Source of the DNA: Glycomyces algeriensis
Lineage (GTDB): Bacteria > Actinomycetota > Actinomycetes > Mycobacteriales > Micromonosporaceae
Length of the DNA stretch: 64,000 nt
Assembly: GCF_027622855.1 (NCBI RefSeq)
Contig: NZ_JAPZVR010000005.1
Span: 310,001-374,000 of the forward strand
Reading direction: 5' to 3'
Part shown: positions 18,260-26,526 of the stretch, piece after piece
How positions within the stretch are numbered: the first letter of the stretch is position 1
Layout of the letters: each line of letters starts with the position of its first letter
The notes under the pieces: generated by a model
What the model saw: only the letters and a program-made list of their open reading frames with translations
What the model was told of the DNA's origin: nothing
Databases searched by the model: none
Made by a program: the position numbers and the translations under genes

Positions 18260-18598
18260 GCCTTGAAGCTACGGCCTGGAAATCCCGAATACACGCTCTT
18301 GTGAATGCTTTCACAAGAGCGCGGAACGTGAGATCGAACGTGTTCAAAAACGCCAGGACCAGCGGATACACGCCCGGACCTCGGCAACCTGCCACGCGGC
18401 TAGGACGCCGAGGCCGCAGCGCTCAATTTTGCGCGGACCCCGAGAAACCCCGCCCGGGAATCCGCCCGCAGCGCCACGGCGAACGCCCGATGGCGCCAGT
18501 TCGAGCCGCGAGCCCGGCCCGGTGCAGCCGGATCTCCGGGGCCCCACGGTACAACCGCGAACTCATACCCGGAAGATCCGCAAGCGTTTGGAGAAGCC
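18260..18598. other. Divergent intergenic region between cydA and the small secreted peptide
   Basis: 339 bases holding the Rex operator at the cydA side. The rest is GC-rich sequence with no convincing gene or repeat. The promoter of the peptide gene presumably lies near 18540-18580 but no clear -10/-35 pair stands out. Confidence 0.6.
18293..18320. promoter_or_regulatory. Rex (NADH/NAD redox sensor) operator upstream of cydAB
   Basis: TTGTGAATGCTTTCACAA at 18298-18315 fits the established Rex consensus TTGTGAANNNNTTCACAA exactly, and the symmetry extends to 12-bp arms. In Streptomyces Rex represses cydAB until NADH rises under oxygen limitation; the same control is expected here. The rex gene itself is not in the window. 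Confidence 0.92.
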
Positions 18599-18796
18599 GT
18601 GAACACACGCAAGCACCTTCGCCGGACCGGCATCGCCGCAATGATCGTCGTCGGGGCGGCGCTGGCGGCGTCGCCCGCGCAGGCGATCCCGACCAACTGG
18701 AGCGGTCCGAACACCGCACCGCAGGCGCACTGCGTCTACAGCACCAGTGCGGCCGCGCCCGACTGGTGCTCAGGCACGGGCGCTGGCCAGGACTGA
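18599..18796 (+). CDS. Small secreted peptide of unknown function
   Basis: 65-residue product starting at GTG with GGAG eight bases upstream. Residues 1-29 are a classic signal peptide: basic MNTRKHLRRTG, hydrophobic IAAMIVVGAALAA, cleavage after SPAQA. The mature peptide would be about 36 residues (IPTNWSGPNTAPQAHC... ending SGTGAGQD), neutral to slightly acidic, with exactly two Cys spaced 13 residues apart that could form one disulfide. No family recognised. It converges on the VWA lipoprotein gene. Confidence 0.65.
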   Translation: MNTRKHLRRTGIAAMIVVGAALAASPAQAIPTNWSGPNTAPQAHCVYSTSAAAPDWCSGTGAGQD

Positions 18797-18814
18797 GCCG
18801 CAGCGCGCCGCGCG

Positions 18815-20269
18815 CTACGCCCCCAGTTCCGAGGCGGTCTCGATCAGTGCCGCCAGTTCCTCGACGCCCGGGTCATCGTTCGTCTCGGCGAGTTCCCGGG
18901 CCGCGGGCAGCAGCGACTCGCAGTCGAAGCCGGCACTGCCGCGCAGAACCTCCGCGAAGGCCGCCGCGACCAGGTCGACGCTCAGATGCGAGTCCGGGTC
19001 CGCGTCCAAGCCGCTCACCGGCAGGGACGCCTCCGCGGAACCGGCGTGCTCGCCGTCCGGGTCCTGCCAGCGCACGCCCACCGTCCCCACGTCGCCGGCT
19101 TCGCCCGTGAGCGTCAGCGCGTACAGCGCCGTCACACTGTGGCCGGGCCCGACCTCGCCGCCGTCGGCCTCGTCGTCCTCGAAGTCCTCGTCGGCGAGCG
19201 CGCGGTTCTCGAAGCCGATGAGCCGGTACTCGGCGACTGTGGCGTCATCGAAGGTCACCTGGATCTTCGCGTCCCGCGCGGCCACGCCGAGCGTCGAGGT
19301 CAGGCGCTCGGAGAAGACCCGTTCGGCCTCGGTCTCGGTCGCGAAGTACACCGCCCACCCGTCGCCGTTGTCGGCCAGCTGCTCCAGCAGCTCCTGGTTG
19401 TACGAGTCGCCGACCCCTACGGTGAGGAGGGTGATGCCCGCGGCGATCTCCTCGCCCAGCGCCTCCAGCATCGCGTCGTGCTCGGTGATCCCGACGTTCG
19501 CCTCCCCGTCGGAGAGCAGGATGACCCGGTTGTCCTTCTCCGGGTCGAAGACCTCGCCCGCGAGCTCGTAGCCGTCCTCGAGGCCGGCCTCCATGTTCGT
19601 GGAGCCGCGCGCGTAGAGGTCGTCGATCGAGGCGCGCAGCTCCTCGCCGTCGCCGACGTCCGTCATCCCCAGCAGCACTTCGGAGTCGGACTCGTACGTG
19701 ACGATCGCGACCGAGTCGGTCGGCCGCAGCTGGCTCACGAGCAGGTCGAGCGAGTCGCGGACCAGTGCGATCCGATCGCCTTCCATGGAGCCGGAGACGT
19801 CGATGACGAAGGTGAGGTTCACGTCGGCGCGCTCCTCGTCCGATCCGCTGCGGGTCTGGAGGCCCACGCGCATCACGTGGGTCGCGTCGCCCGCGTCGTA
19901 CCACTCGGGGACCGCGGTCCCGTCGACACTGACCGCGAAGCCGTTCCCTTCGGGCTCTTCGTATCCCTGGTCGAAGTAGTTCACGAACTCCTCGGGCCGG
20001 ATCTGGTCGGCCGGAGGCAGGACCCCGTCCTCGAGCGAGCGGCGCGCGTAGTCGTAGGAGGCGGTGTCCACGTCGACCGCGAACGTCGACTGAGGATCGT
20101 CCGCGGGCGAGACCGGCTCGTTCGCGCCGTACGTTTCACTGCTCGGCGCGGCCTCGTCGACGGTCATGTCCGGTGCCGCACCGGACTCGCCGTCGCTCGG
20201 GGCGGTGCAGGCGGCAAGGGCGAACAGCAGGAGGGCAGCCGGAATACCGGCCACTTGGTGGCGTCTCAT
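18815..20269 (-). CDS. von Willebrand factor type A domain lipoprotein (YfbK-like)
   Basis: 484 residues. The lipobox LFALAAC gives a diacylated Cys21. The order is a Glu/Ser-rich linker, the YfbK N-terminal domain (STFAVDVDTASYDYARRSLE, RPEEFVNYFDQGYEEPEG), a VWA domain with an intact MIDAS (TFVIDVSGSMEGDR with Asp157, GSTNMEAGLEDGYEL, VILLSDGEANVG), then a DUF3520-type C-terminal region. It is surface-anchored and binds a divalent cation and probably protein partners. The cellular role of YfbK proteins is not established. It is transcribed alone. Confidence 0.88.
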   Translation of the reverse strand: MRRHQVAGIPAALLLFALAACTAPSDGESGAAPDMTVDEAAPSSETYGANEPVSPADDPQSTFAVDVDTASYDYARRSLEDGVLPPADQIRPEEFVNYFDQGYEEPEGNGFAVSVDGTAVPEWYDAGDATHVMRVGLQTRSGSDEERADVNLTFVIDVSGSMEGDRIALVRDSLDLLVSQLRPTDSVAIVTYESDSEVLLGMTDVGDGEELRASIDDLYARGSTNMEAGLEDGYELAGEVFDPEKDNRVILLSDGEANVGITEHDAMLEALGEEIAAGITLLTVGVGDSYNQELLEQLADNGDGWAVYFATETEAERVFSERLTSTLGVAARDAKIQVTFDDATVAEYRLIGFENRALADEDFEDDEADGGEVGPGHSVTALYALTLTGEAGDVGTVGVRWQDPDGEHAGSAEASLPVSGLDADPDSHLSVDLVAAAFAEVLRGSAGFDCESLLPAARELAETNDDPGVEELAALIETASELGA

Positions 20270-20420
20270 GGAGGGGTTCCCTTCTCACTCGGGACGACGG
20301 GGTACTTCCATGAGACCGCCGATTCGGTGATTCGGTTCCCCTCGTGGCCGAACCGTGATGGCGCGGTGAGCAAACGGCGCCCTACCGAGACCGAGCCGTC
20401 ATCGGGTCACGATTCGGTCA

Positions 20421-20531
20421 CTACCGGTCGCAGTGGTGTATCGGGAGGCGGAACCCGTAGTCCCGCATGACCTCCCGCAGTACGTCCGGGTAGTCGAACG
20501 CGGCGCGACGGCCATCGCGCCGACCGGTCAC
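20421..20531 (-). CDS. Possible 36-residue ORF coupled to truA
   Basis: A GTG overlapping the truA stop (GTGA) opens a 36-codon frame ending in FDYPDVLREVMRDYGFRLPIHHCDR. The second half has the amino-acid balance of a real protein helix rather than of random high-GC translation. No family recognised. It could be a coupled small protein or the remnant C-terminus of a lost gene. Confidence 0.35.
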   Translation of the reverse strand: MTGRRDGRRAAFDYPDVLREVMRDYGFRLPIHHCDR

Positions 20532-21340
20532 AGCGTCCGCACCCGGCGGGTCAGGTCCACCCGGGCCTGCCAGTCCTGCGGGTCCTCCGAGTAGGAGACC
20601 TCGACCAGGGTCAGGCCGTGCGGCCCCACCACGTGCACGTCGTTGGCCCGCTCACCGATGTGGAGTATCGAGGCGAGCCAGGCCTCGTCCCGGCGGCCGT
20701 CGCCCACCGCGAGTGCCGCGCCCACCAGGCTCCGGACCATCGAGTGGCAGAACGCGTCGGCGCGCACCGTCGCGACGGCGACGCCGTCCTCGTCGCGCGC
20801 CCAGTCGTACTGCTGCAGCTCCCGGATGGTCGTCGCGCCTTCGCGCGATTTGCAGAAGCCCACGAAGTCGTGCTCGCCGAGCAGGCTTTGGCAGGCCGCG
20901 TGCATCCGCTCGACGTCGAGGGGCCGCTGCCAGGCCAGGGTGTCCAAGCGCCGCAGCGGGTTCACGCCCCATCTCGCATCGGCGACCCGGTAGCGGTACC
21001 GCCGCCACTGCGCCGCGAAGCGCGCGTTGAAGCTCGGATCGACGGCCTCGGCGGACACCGCCCGCACATCGGGCGGGAGGATGCCGCGCATCCGCCACAG
21101 CAGCCGGTCGCTCAGCGCCTCCCACTTCGCGGTCGGCACGTCGACGTGCAGGATCTGGCCCGTCGCGTGCACGCCCGCGTCGGTCCGGCCGGCGACGGTG
21201 AAGTCGCCGATCTCGCCGAACAGCAGCTCCAGCGCGCGGATGACCTCGGCGGCCACCGTCCGCAGCCCCGGCTGGAGCGCCCACCCCGAGAACTCGGCCC
21301 CGTCGTAGGCGATGCCGATTCGCAGTCTCGTCTGGTCCAC
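20528..21340 (-). CDS. truA: tRNA pseudouridine(38-40) synthase TruA
   Basis: About 270 residues. The catalytic Asp54 lies in TVAGRTDAGVHATGQ. LLWRMRGILPPDVRAVSAEA and SFNARFAAQWRRYRYRVAD are typical, as is FCHSMVRSLVGAALAVGDG. The enzyme converts U38-U40 of tRNA anticodon arms to pseudouridine. The GTG start chosen has GGAGA seven bases upstream and gives VDQTRLRIGIAYDG, matching the usual N-terminus; a TTG ten codons earlier is less likely. It follows rplQ as in most actinobacteria, but a strong terminator and an AT-rich palindromic patch lie between, so it may have its own promoter. Confidence 0.93.
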   Translation of the reverse strand: MDQTRLRIGIAYDGAEFSGWALQPGLRTVAAEVIRALELLFGEIGDFTVAGRTDAGVHATGQILHVDVPTAKWEALSDRLLWRMRGILPPDVRAVSAEAVDPSFNARFAAQWRRYRYRVADARWGVNPLRRLDTLAWQRPLDVERMHAACQSLLGEHDFVGFCKSREGATTIRELQQYDWARDEDGVAVATVRADAFCHSMVRSLVGAALAVGDGRRDEAWLASILHIGERANDVHVVGPHGLTLVEVSYSEDPQDWQARVDLTRRVRTL

Positions 21341-21372
21341 CGGGTCTCCGCCTTCTACTTCGAGAACCAAAA

Positions 21373-21391
21373 ATCCTATAGGATATATCCT
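21373..21391. promoter_or_regulatory. AT-rich overlapping palindromes upstream of truA
   Basis: ATCCTATAGGAT and AGGATATATCCT, each a perfect 12-bp palindrome, overlap. The tract stands out in a genome of this GC content. It could be a truA promoter (TATAGGAT/TATCCT -10-like) with an operator, or the tail of the rplQ terminator region. Confidence 0.5.
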
Positions 21392-21404
21392 ATGGGAAGC
21401 AAGA

Positions 21405-21438
21405 AACCGCGCGCAGAGCGTGAGCCCTGCGCGCGGTT
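21405..21438 (-). terminator. Terminator of the infA-rplQ operon
   Basis: 12-bp stem AACCGCGCGCAG / CTGCGCGCGGTT with a ten-base loop, followed on the minus strand by TTTCTTGCTT. It begins about 40 bases after the rplQ stop codon. Confidence 0.88.
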
Positions 21439-21479
21439 CGCCTCTTGCGAAGCGTGCGAGCCATGAACTGGCTCAGCCG

Positions 21480-21833
21480 CTAGTCGACCAGCTGAATGAT
21501 CGCCATAGGAGCGTTGTCGCCCTTGCGGTTCCCGGCCTTGATGATCCGGGTGTAGCCGCCTTCGCGGTTGGCGAAGCGGGGCGCGACCTGCTCGAACAGG
21601 TCGTGCGTGGCGTCCTTGTTGCGCAGCTTGGCCAGCGCCAGACGGCGGTGGTGCAGCGTGCCCTTCTTGCCGTACGTGATGAGACGCTCGGCGTAGGGGC
21701 GCAGGCGGCGGGCCTTGGTCACCGTGGTGGTGATGCTGCCGTGCTCGAACAGGGAGGCCGCGAGGCCCGAGAGCATGAGCTTCTCGTGCGCCGGCGAACC
21801 GCCCAGACGCGGGCCCTTAGTGGGCTTAGGCAT
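21480..21833 (-). CDS. rplQ: 50S ribosomal protein L17
   Basis: 117 residues: [40 protein letters not shown] and [20 protein letters not shown] are L17 signatures. It has the short C-terminus, lacking the acidic/Lys extension seen in mycobacteria. Located 68 bases after rpoA and ended by a strong terminator. Start at ATG with TTGGAG upstream. Confidence 0.97.
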   Translation of the reverse strand: MPKPTKGPRLGGSPAHEKLMLSGLAASLFEHGSITTTVTKARRLRPYAERLITYGKKGTLHHRRLALAKLRNKDATHDLFEQVAPRFANREGGYTRIIKAGNRKGDNAPMAIIQLVD

Positions 21834-21901
21834 TTCTAACTCCAATTGCGTTGTCGCGGCCGGCCGTTTTACGGAACCGACCGCCAGAAAAATCGAGCGG
21901 T

Positions 21902-22948
21902 TTAGAGCTCTTCGGTCTCGCGGAGATCTTCACCGTCTTCTTCGTACTCGTCGTTGTCGGCGACCGGCGACCCGCCGTAGGCCACAGCGGCCTCGCTCGG
22001 GTCGAAGGTGCCGGGCGAGTCCTTGAGGCTCAGGCCCATGCCGGCGAGCTTCATCTTGACCTCGTCGATCGACTTCTGCCCGAAGTTCCTTATGTCGAGC
22101 AGGTCCGCCTCGGTGCGGTTGATGAGTTCGCCAACGGTGTTGACGCCCTCGCGCTTGAGGCAGTTGTAGGACCGGACGGTCATGTCCAGGTCCTCGATCG
22201 GCAGCGCCAGATCAGCAGCGAGCTGCTGGTCGGCCGGGCTGGGGCCGACATCGATGCCCTCGGCCTCGGTGTCGAGCTCGCGGTACAGGCCGAACAGCTC
22301 CACCAGGGTGGAACCGGCCGACGCGAGCGCGGTGCGCGGCGTCGTGGACGGCTTGGACTCGACGTCGACGGTCAGCTTGTCGAAGTCGGTGCGCTGCTCG
22401 ACGCGGGTCGCGTCGACGGAGTAGGCCACCTTGAGCACGGGCGAGTAGATCGAGTCGACCGGGATGCGGCCGATCTCGTTGGTCTCGCCCTTGTTGGCCG
22501 GCGACGAGACGTAGCCCCGGCCGCGCTCCACCACGAACTCCATGTCGATGCGGCCCTTGGAGTTCAGGGTCGCGAGCTTGAGTTCGGGGTTGTGGACCTG
22601 CACGCCGGCGGGCGGCTGGATGTCCCCGGCGAGGACCTCGCCCGGACCTTCCTTGCGCAGGTACATGGTGGCCGGCTCGTCGTTCTCCGAGGAGACGCAG
22701 ATCTGCTTGACGTTCAGCACCAGTTCGACGACGTCTTCTTTCACGCCGGGAATGGTGGAGAACTCGTGCAGGACGCCGTCGATCTTGATCGACGTGACCG
22801 CCGCGCCCGGGATGGACGACAGCAGCGTGCGCCGCAGCGAGTTGCCGAGCGTGTAGCCGAAACCGGGCTCCAGGGGTTCGATCGTGAACTTGGAGCGGGT
22901 CGGGCTGATCTGCTGCTCGGAGAGCGTGGGCCGCTGAGTGATAAGCAC
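21902..22948 (-). CDS. rpoA: DNA-directed RNA polymerase subunit alpha
   Basis: 348 residues. The N-terminal dimerisation domain contains [25 protein letters not shown] and the assembly region. The C-terminal helix-hairpin-helix domain ([40 protein letters not shown]) contacts UP elements and activators. The last about 40 residues are acidic. It stands between rpsK and rplQ; rpsD, which often sits before rpoA, is elsewhere in this window. Confidence 0.98.
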   Translation of the reverse strand: MLITQRPTLSEQQISPTRSKFTIEPLEPGFGYTLGNSLRRTLLSSIPGAAVTSIKIDGVLHEFSTIPGVKEDVVELVLNVKQICVSSENDEPATMYLRKEGPGEVLAGDIQPPAGVQVHNPELKLATLNSKGRIDMEFVVERGRGYVSSPANKGETNEIGRIPVDSIYSPVLKVAYSVDATRVEQRTDFDKLTVDVESKPSTTPRTALASAGSTLVELFGLYRELDTEAEGIDVGPSPADQQLAADLALPIEDLDMTVRSYNCLKREGVNTVGELINRTEADLLDIRNFGQKSIDEVKMKLAGMGLSLKDSPGTFDPSEAAVAYGGSPVADNDEYEEDGEDLRETEEL

Positions 22949-23044
22949 TGTTGCGTGTTTCCTTTGTTCGGGGCGCCCGCTATTTGACGCCTAAAACTCA
23001 TGGATTATTCGGTGACGATATCCGCTTGGGTGGCGCTGCGCGTA

Positions 23045-23443
23045 TTAGACGCGGCGACGCTTCGGCGGGCGGCAGCCGTTGTGCGGCTGCGGGGTGACGT
23101 CGTTGATCGAGCCGACCTCGAGGCCGACGGCCTGGAGGGAGCGGATCGCGGTCTCGCGGCCCGAACCCGGGCCCTTGACGTAGACGTCGACCTTGCGCAT
23201 GCCGTTGTCCATCGCACGGCGGGCGGCGGCCTCGGCGGCCATCTGCGCGGCGTACGGGGTGGACTTGCGCGAGCCCTTGAAACCGACCTGGCCGGAAGAG
23301 GCCCAGGCGATCACAGCACCGGTCGGGTCGGTGATCGACACGATGGTGTTGTTGAAGGTGCTCTTGATGTGGGCGTGCCCGTGGGGCACGTTCTTCTTCT
23401 TGGCGCGCGGGTTCTTGGAACCGCCGCGAGTCTTCGGTGGCAT
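23045..23443 (-). CDS. rpsK: 30S ribosomal protein S11
   Basis: 132 residues: basic start [20 protein letters not shown], then [41 protein letters not shown], and the C-terminal [20 protein letters not shown]. Platform protein of the 30S subunit. It follows rpsM by 11 bases. Confidence 0.98.
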   Translation of the reverse strand: MPPKTRGGSKNPRAKKKNVPHGHAHIKSTFNNTIVSITDPTGAVIAWASSGQVGFKGSRKSTPYAAQMAAEAAARRAMDNGMRKVDVYVKGPGSGRETAIRSLQAVGLEVGSINDVTPQPHNGCRPPKRRRV

Positions 23444-23454
23444 CAGCTGGTCTC

Positions 23455-23829
23455 CTAACGTGCCTTCTTCTTGCCCGCGACGGTCTTCTTCGGACCCTTG
23501 CGAGTACGGGCATTGGTCTTGGTCCGCTGACCGTGGACCGGAAGGCCGTAGCGGTGACGGAGACCCTGGTAGCAGTTGATCTCGATCTTGCGGCGAATGT
23601 CCGCCTGCACCTCGCGGCGCAGGTCACCTTCGACCTGGTAGTGCTCTTCGATGTGCGTACGAAGCTGCACGAGCTCTTCGTCGGTGAGGTCCTTGACGCG
23701 CTTGTCGCGGTCGAGGCCGGTCGCCGCGATCGTCTCAAGCGAGCGCGTGCGGCCGATGCCGAAAATGTAGGTGAGTGCGATCTCCAGGCGCTTGTCGCGC
23801 GGGAGGTCGACTCCAACCAGGCGTGCCAT
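23455..23829 (-). CDS. rpsM: 30S ribosomal protein S13
   Basis: 124 residues: [34 protein letters not shown], and the basic tail [20 protein letters not shown] ending in KKKAR. Head protein of the 30S subunit that contacts P-site tRNA and the 50S bridge. About 165 bases separate it from rpmJ. Confidence 0.98.
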   Translation of the reverse strand: MARLVGVDLPRDKRLEIALTYIFGIGRTRSLETIAATGLDRDKRVKDLTDEELVQLRTHIEEHYQVEGDLRREVQADIRRKIEINCYQGLRHRYGLPVHGQRTKTNARTRKGPKKTVAGKKKAR

Positions 23830-23911
23830 TCAGGCGTACTCCTAGCGTTGTCGGAGGTCTGACCACTGCCTTCTCGTCGGGTCTGATCCCTGCCCTGATG
23901 GGCGATGCGAG

Positions 23912-23931
23912 CCTCGGCCTCCGAGCCGAGG
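23912..23931 (-). repeat. Hairpin in the rpmJ-rpsM spacer
   Basis: Seven-bp stem CCTCGGC / GCCGAGG with a six-base loop in an otherwise featureless 167-base spacer. It could attenuate or process the operon transcript. Confidence 0.4.
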
Positions 23932-23996
23932 GTTGTGCTGGCGCACTGGCGGCGGTTTCCCCTTCTGGGGCCTTTCTTGCTGGCGTATGTGCTGCG

Positions 23997-24113
23997 TTAG
24001 CCCTGACGCTGCTTGTGACGCGGGTCGGACGAGCAGATAACCATCACTCGTCCGTGCCTGCGGATCACGCGGCAGTTCTTGCAGATCACTTTGACGCTCG
24101 GCTTGACTTTCAC
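23997..24113 (-). CDS. rpmJ: 50S ribosomal protein L36 (zinc-binding form)
   Basis: 38-residue protein starting at [23 protein letters not shown] continuing [18 protein letters not shown]. The Cys-x2-Cys ... Cys ... His zinc ribbon is intact (CKNC, C27, His33), so this is the C+ form. It lies 27 bases after infA in the standard infA-rpmJ-rpsM order. AGGAC precedes the start. Confidence 0.95.
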   Translation of the reverse strand: MKVKPSVKVICKNCRVIRRHGRVMVICSSDPRHKQRQG

Positions 24114-24140
24114 GAGTCCTACTTACGTGTAGAAGTCAGG

Positions 24141-24362
24141 TCAGCGGTAGCGGTAGACAATCCGCCCGCGCGACAGGTCGTACGGCGAGAGCTCCACCAC
24201 GACCCGGTCCTCGGGGAGGATTCGGATGTAGTTCTGGCGCATCTTGCCACTGATGTGGGCGAGTACTTTGTGGCCGTTGGTGAGCTCCACCCGGAACATT
24301 GCGTTCGGGAGGGACTCGACGACCTTGCCCTCAATCTCGATGGCACCGTCTTTTTTCGGCAT
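24141..24362 (-). CDS. infA: Translation initiation factor IF-1
   Basis: 73 residues, the canonical length: [75 protein letters not shown]-fold protein that binds the 30S A site. GGAGG lies four bases before the ATG. First gene of the infA-rpmJ-rpsM-rpsK-rpoA-rplQ operon. Confidence 0.97.
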   Translation of the reverse strand: MPKKDGAIEIEGKVVESLPNAMFRVELTNGHKVLAHISGKMRQNYIRILPEDRVVVELSPYDLSRGRIVYRYR

Positions 24363-24674
24363 GTCCTCCGCTACCGTGACAACTCGGTCTGAAAACCCCG
24401 CACCCATGATCAGGTCGGAGCTACTGGCACGCCGGTCCGAGGATTCGGGCGGCGCGGAAATGATGCAGCGTTACGTCGGTGAACTCGGGAAAAACCGCGA
24501 TTCGCACGACGACCCACTCGGGGACGCACTGCACCACTGAGCGAGTCTACTCGCGTCCCAATACCGCCTACCAGGGGGTTAACCGTGACGGAGGGCACTA
24601 GGACGTGAGCGGGGCGCCGCCCGGTCTCCCGGTCGCCCGGAATGCCGGGCGGCGCTCATTGCACGCTCAGGCTT
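24363..24674. other. Intergenic region between rpsD and infA
   Basis: 312 bases: the rpsD terminator at the right-hand part, then the presumed promoter and leader of the infA operon. No gene is supported. I could not pick a clear -35/-10 pair. Confidence 0.6.
24614..24655 (-). terminator. Terminator after rpsD
   Basis: 11-bp stem CCGGGCGGCGC / GCGCCGCCCGG (minus-strand order: GCGCCGCCCGG first) beginning about 20 bases after the rpsD stop codon, with a 20-base loop that can itself fold. Confidence 0.75.
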
Positions 24675-25280
24675 TTACTTCGAGTAGAACTCGACGATGA
24701 GCTGCTCGTCGCAGATCACGGGGACCTGCTTGCGCTCGGGCACCGAGAGGAAGCGGGCGATCAGGCCTTCGAGGTGAGCCTCGATGTAGGCCGGAGTCAC
24801 TTCGCCCGCCCAGGCGCCGGCGGCGGCCAGCTGGAACGGCGTGGTCTCGCGGGACTTCTTGCGCACCTGCACGAAGTCGCCGGCCTTGAGCCGGTAGGAC
24901 GCGATGTCGACCTTGCGGCCGTTCACGGTGAAGTGGCCGTGGTTCACGAACTGCCGCGCCTGGTAGATGGTGCGGGCGAAGCCGGCGCGGAGCACGAAGG
25001 CGTCCAGGCGGGACTCGAGCAGCGTCACCAGGTTCTCACCGGTCTTGCCGGGCTTGCGCACGGCCTCGGCGTAGGCGTTCCGCAGCTGGCGCTCAGAGAT
25101 GTTGTACTGCGCGCGCAGACGCTGCTTCTCGACGAGCTGGTTCTTGTAGTCCGATTCCTTCTTGCGGCCGCGGCCGTGCTGCCCCGGAGGGTAGGGACGG
25201 CGCTCCATGTACTTGGCGGCCTTCGGCGTCAGAGCGATGCCGAGGGATCGGGAAAGCTTGACTTTCGCCTTAGCTTGCAA
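24675..25280 (-). CDS. rpsD: 30S ribosomal protein S4 (zinc-free form)
   Basis: About 201 residues from a TTG start with GGAGA six bases upstream; this gives QAKAKVKLSRSLGIALTPKA, the N-terminus expected for the Streptomyces-type S4 that lacks the four zinc Cys. Other signatures: RRPYPPGQHGRGRKKESDYK, KQRLRAQYNISERQLRNAY, and the S4 RNA-binding domain (RLDAFVLRAGFARTIYQARQ, FVNHGHFTVNG). A GTG at 25328 would add 16 residues but has no ribosome-binding site. The gene is alone upstream of infA instead of between rpsK and rpoA, and has its own promoter and terminator. Confidence 0.93.
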   Translation of the reverse strand: MQAKAKVKLSRSLGIALTPKAAKYMERRPYPPGQHGRGRKKESDYKNQLVEKQRLRAQYNISERQLRNAYAEAVRKPGKTGENLVTLLESRLDAFVLRAGFARTIYQARQFVNHGHFTVNGRKVDIASYRLKAGDFVQVRKKSRETTPFQLAAAGAWAGEVTPAYIEAHLEGLIARFLSVPERKQVPVICDEQLIVEFYSK

Positions 25281-25357
25281 TGATCTCTCCAGTAATTCAT
25301 GCGTCGCCTCGAAGAAGATACGAGGCACAGTACGCTCCTGACCAGCAGGAACGCGTG

Positions 25358-25385
25358 AGTGTAGCGCGCTCAGTTATGCACTCAA
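25358..25385 (-). promoter_or_regulatory. Likely vegetative promoter of rpsD
   Basis: On the minus strand TTGAGT, a 16-base spacer and TACACT give a good principal-sigma (HrdB-type) promoter, with transcription starting near 25351 and a leader of about 70 bases before the TTG start. A CTCAAGG/CCTTGAG dyad overlaps the -35 region. Confidence 0.6.
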
Positions 25386-25476
25386 GGGAACCTTGAGGAC
25401 TGGCGCGCACACGGTGATGCAGTAGCCGACACCACGGAAGCACCGCGGGTCAACTCAGCCAGGGTACTCGCCGTGC

Positions 25477-26526
25477 TCAGGAGCGTCGAGCACGGGCCTC
25501 CGCGAGAGTGACCAGGCGCTCTACGAGCTCGCCGTACGAGATGCCGTAGGCGTCGAACGCCTGGGGCACGCCGCTCATCGGCGTCATGCCCGGCATGGTG
25601 TTCACCTCATTGAGGTACACCACGCCGTCCTCGCCGAGGAAGCAGTCGACGCGCGCCAGGTCGCGGCAGTCCAGCAGCCGGAAGACCTTGCGGGCGAGCG
25701 CCTGGGCCTGCTCGGCCACGCCCTCGGGGTAGTCCGGGTGGAGGTTGAACGGCTCGGGGTTGTCGAGGTACTTCGCTTCGAAGTCGAACCAGCCGTCCTC
25801 GCCCTTGGCGAGGACCTCGAGCGGGAAGGTGATCTCCAGGTCGCCGTCGAGCGTCTCGACGACGCCCATCTCGATCTCACGGGCGTTCACGAAGCCGGCC
25901 TCGAAGACGACCTTCTCGTCGACCTCGCGGGCCTTCTCGACCGCGGCGGCGAGTTCGGCCCCCGAGTTGACCTTGCTGATGCCCAGGCTCGAGCCGGCGC
26001 GCGCGGGCTTGACGAAGATCGGGAGGCCGAGCTTACTGATGACCGCTTCGGCGTCGAGCTGCTCGCCGGCCTTGAGGACGTCGAACGCGCCCTGCGGGAC
26101 GCCTTCGGCGGCGAGGAGTCGCTTGCTGAACTCCTTGTCCATGCACAGCGAGCTCGAGAGCACGCCGGAGCCCACATAGGGGGCGCCGGCCATCTCGAAC
26201 AGGCCCTGGATCGTGCCGTCCTCGCCGAAGGGGCCGTGCAGGACCGGGAAGAGGACGTCCGCGATCGGCTCCGCGCCGGGGCCGAGGTCGACCGCGACGG
26301 CCTTGCCGGCCTCGGCGGTGACCTCGGGGAGGGCATCGGGGGACTCGATCGCGAACACGGTGTCGGGCGCGAGCTCGACCCATTCGCCGCTGCGGGTGAT
26401 GCCGATCGTGGTCACGTCGAAGCCGCGCTCGCGCAGGGCCTTGGCGACGCCGGAGCCGGAGGCGCACGAGACCGGCTGTTCCACACTGCGTCCGCCGAAG
26501 AAGACGGCGACGGTCGGTTTAGTCAT
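25477..26526 (-). CDS. ddl: D-alanine--D-alanine ligase
   Basis: 349 residues, ATP-grasp enzyme making the D-Ala-D-Ala end of peptidoglycan precursors. Visible marks: [17 protein letters not shown] (substrate loop; the usual His after Glu is Gln here), [37 protein letters not shown] for [13 protein letters not shown] with the Lys-Tyr of D-Ala-specific ligases, and [17 protein letters not shown] for Mg. The Tyr argues against D-Ala-D-Lac activity. The gene overlaps gpsA by eight bases in the plsC-gpsA-ddl operon. Confidence 0.95.
   Translation of the reverse strand: MTKPTVAVFFGGRSVEQPVSCASGSGVAKALRERGFDVTTIGITRSGEWVELAPDTVFAIESPDALPEVTAEAGKAVAVDLGPGAEPIADVLFPVLHGPFGEDGTIQGLFEMAGAPYVGSGVLSSSLCMDKEFSKRLLAAEGVPQGAFDVLKAGEQLDAEAVISKLGLPIFVKPARAGSSLGISKVNSGAELAAAVEKAREVDEKVVFEAGFVNAREIEMGVVETLDGDLEITFPLEVLAKGEDGWFDFEAKYLDNPEPFNLHPDYPEGVAEQAQALARKVFRLLDCRDLARVDCFLGEDGVVYLNEVNTMPGMTPMSGVPQAFDAYGISYGELVERLVTLAEARARRS

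Noticed and set aside
24410-24598. 62-codon minus-strand frame between rpsD and infA
   Set aside because: Arg/Pro-rich composition, no ribosome-binding site, and it covers the expected infA promoter and leader.
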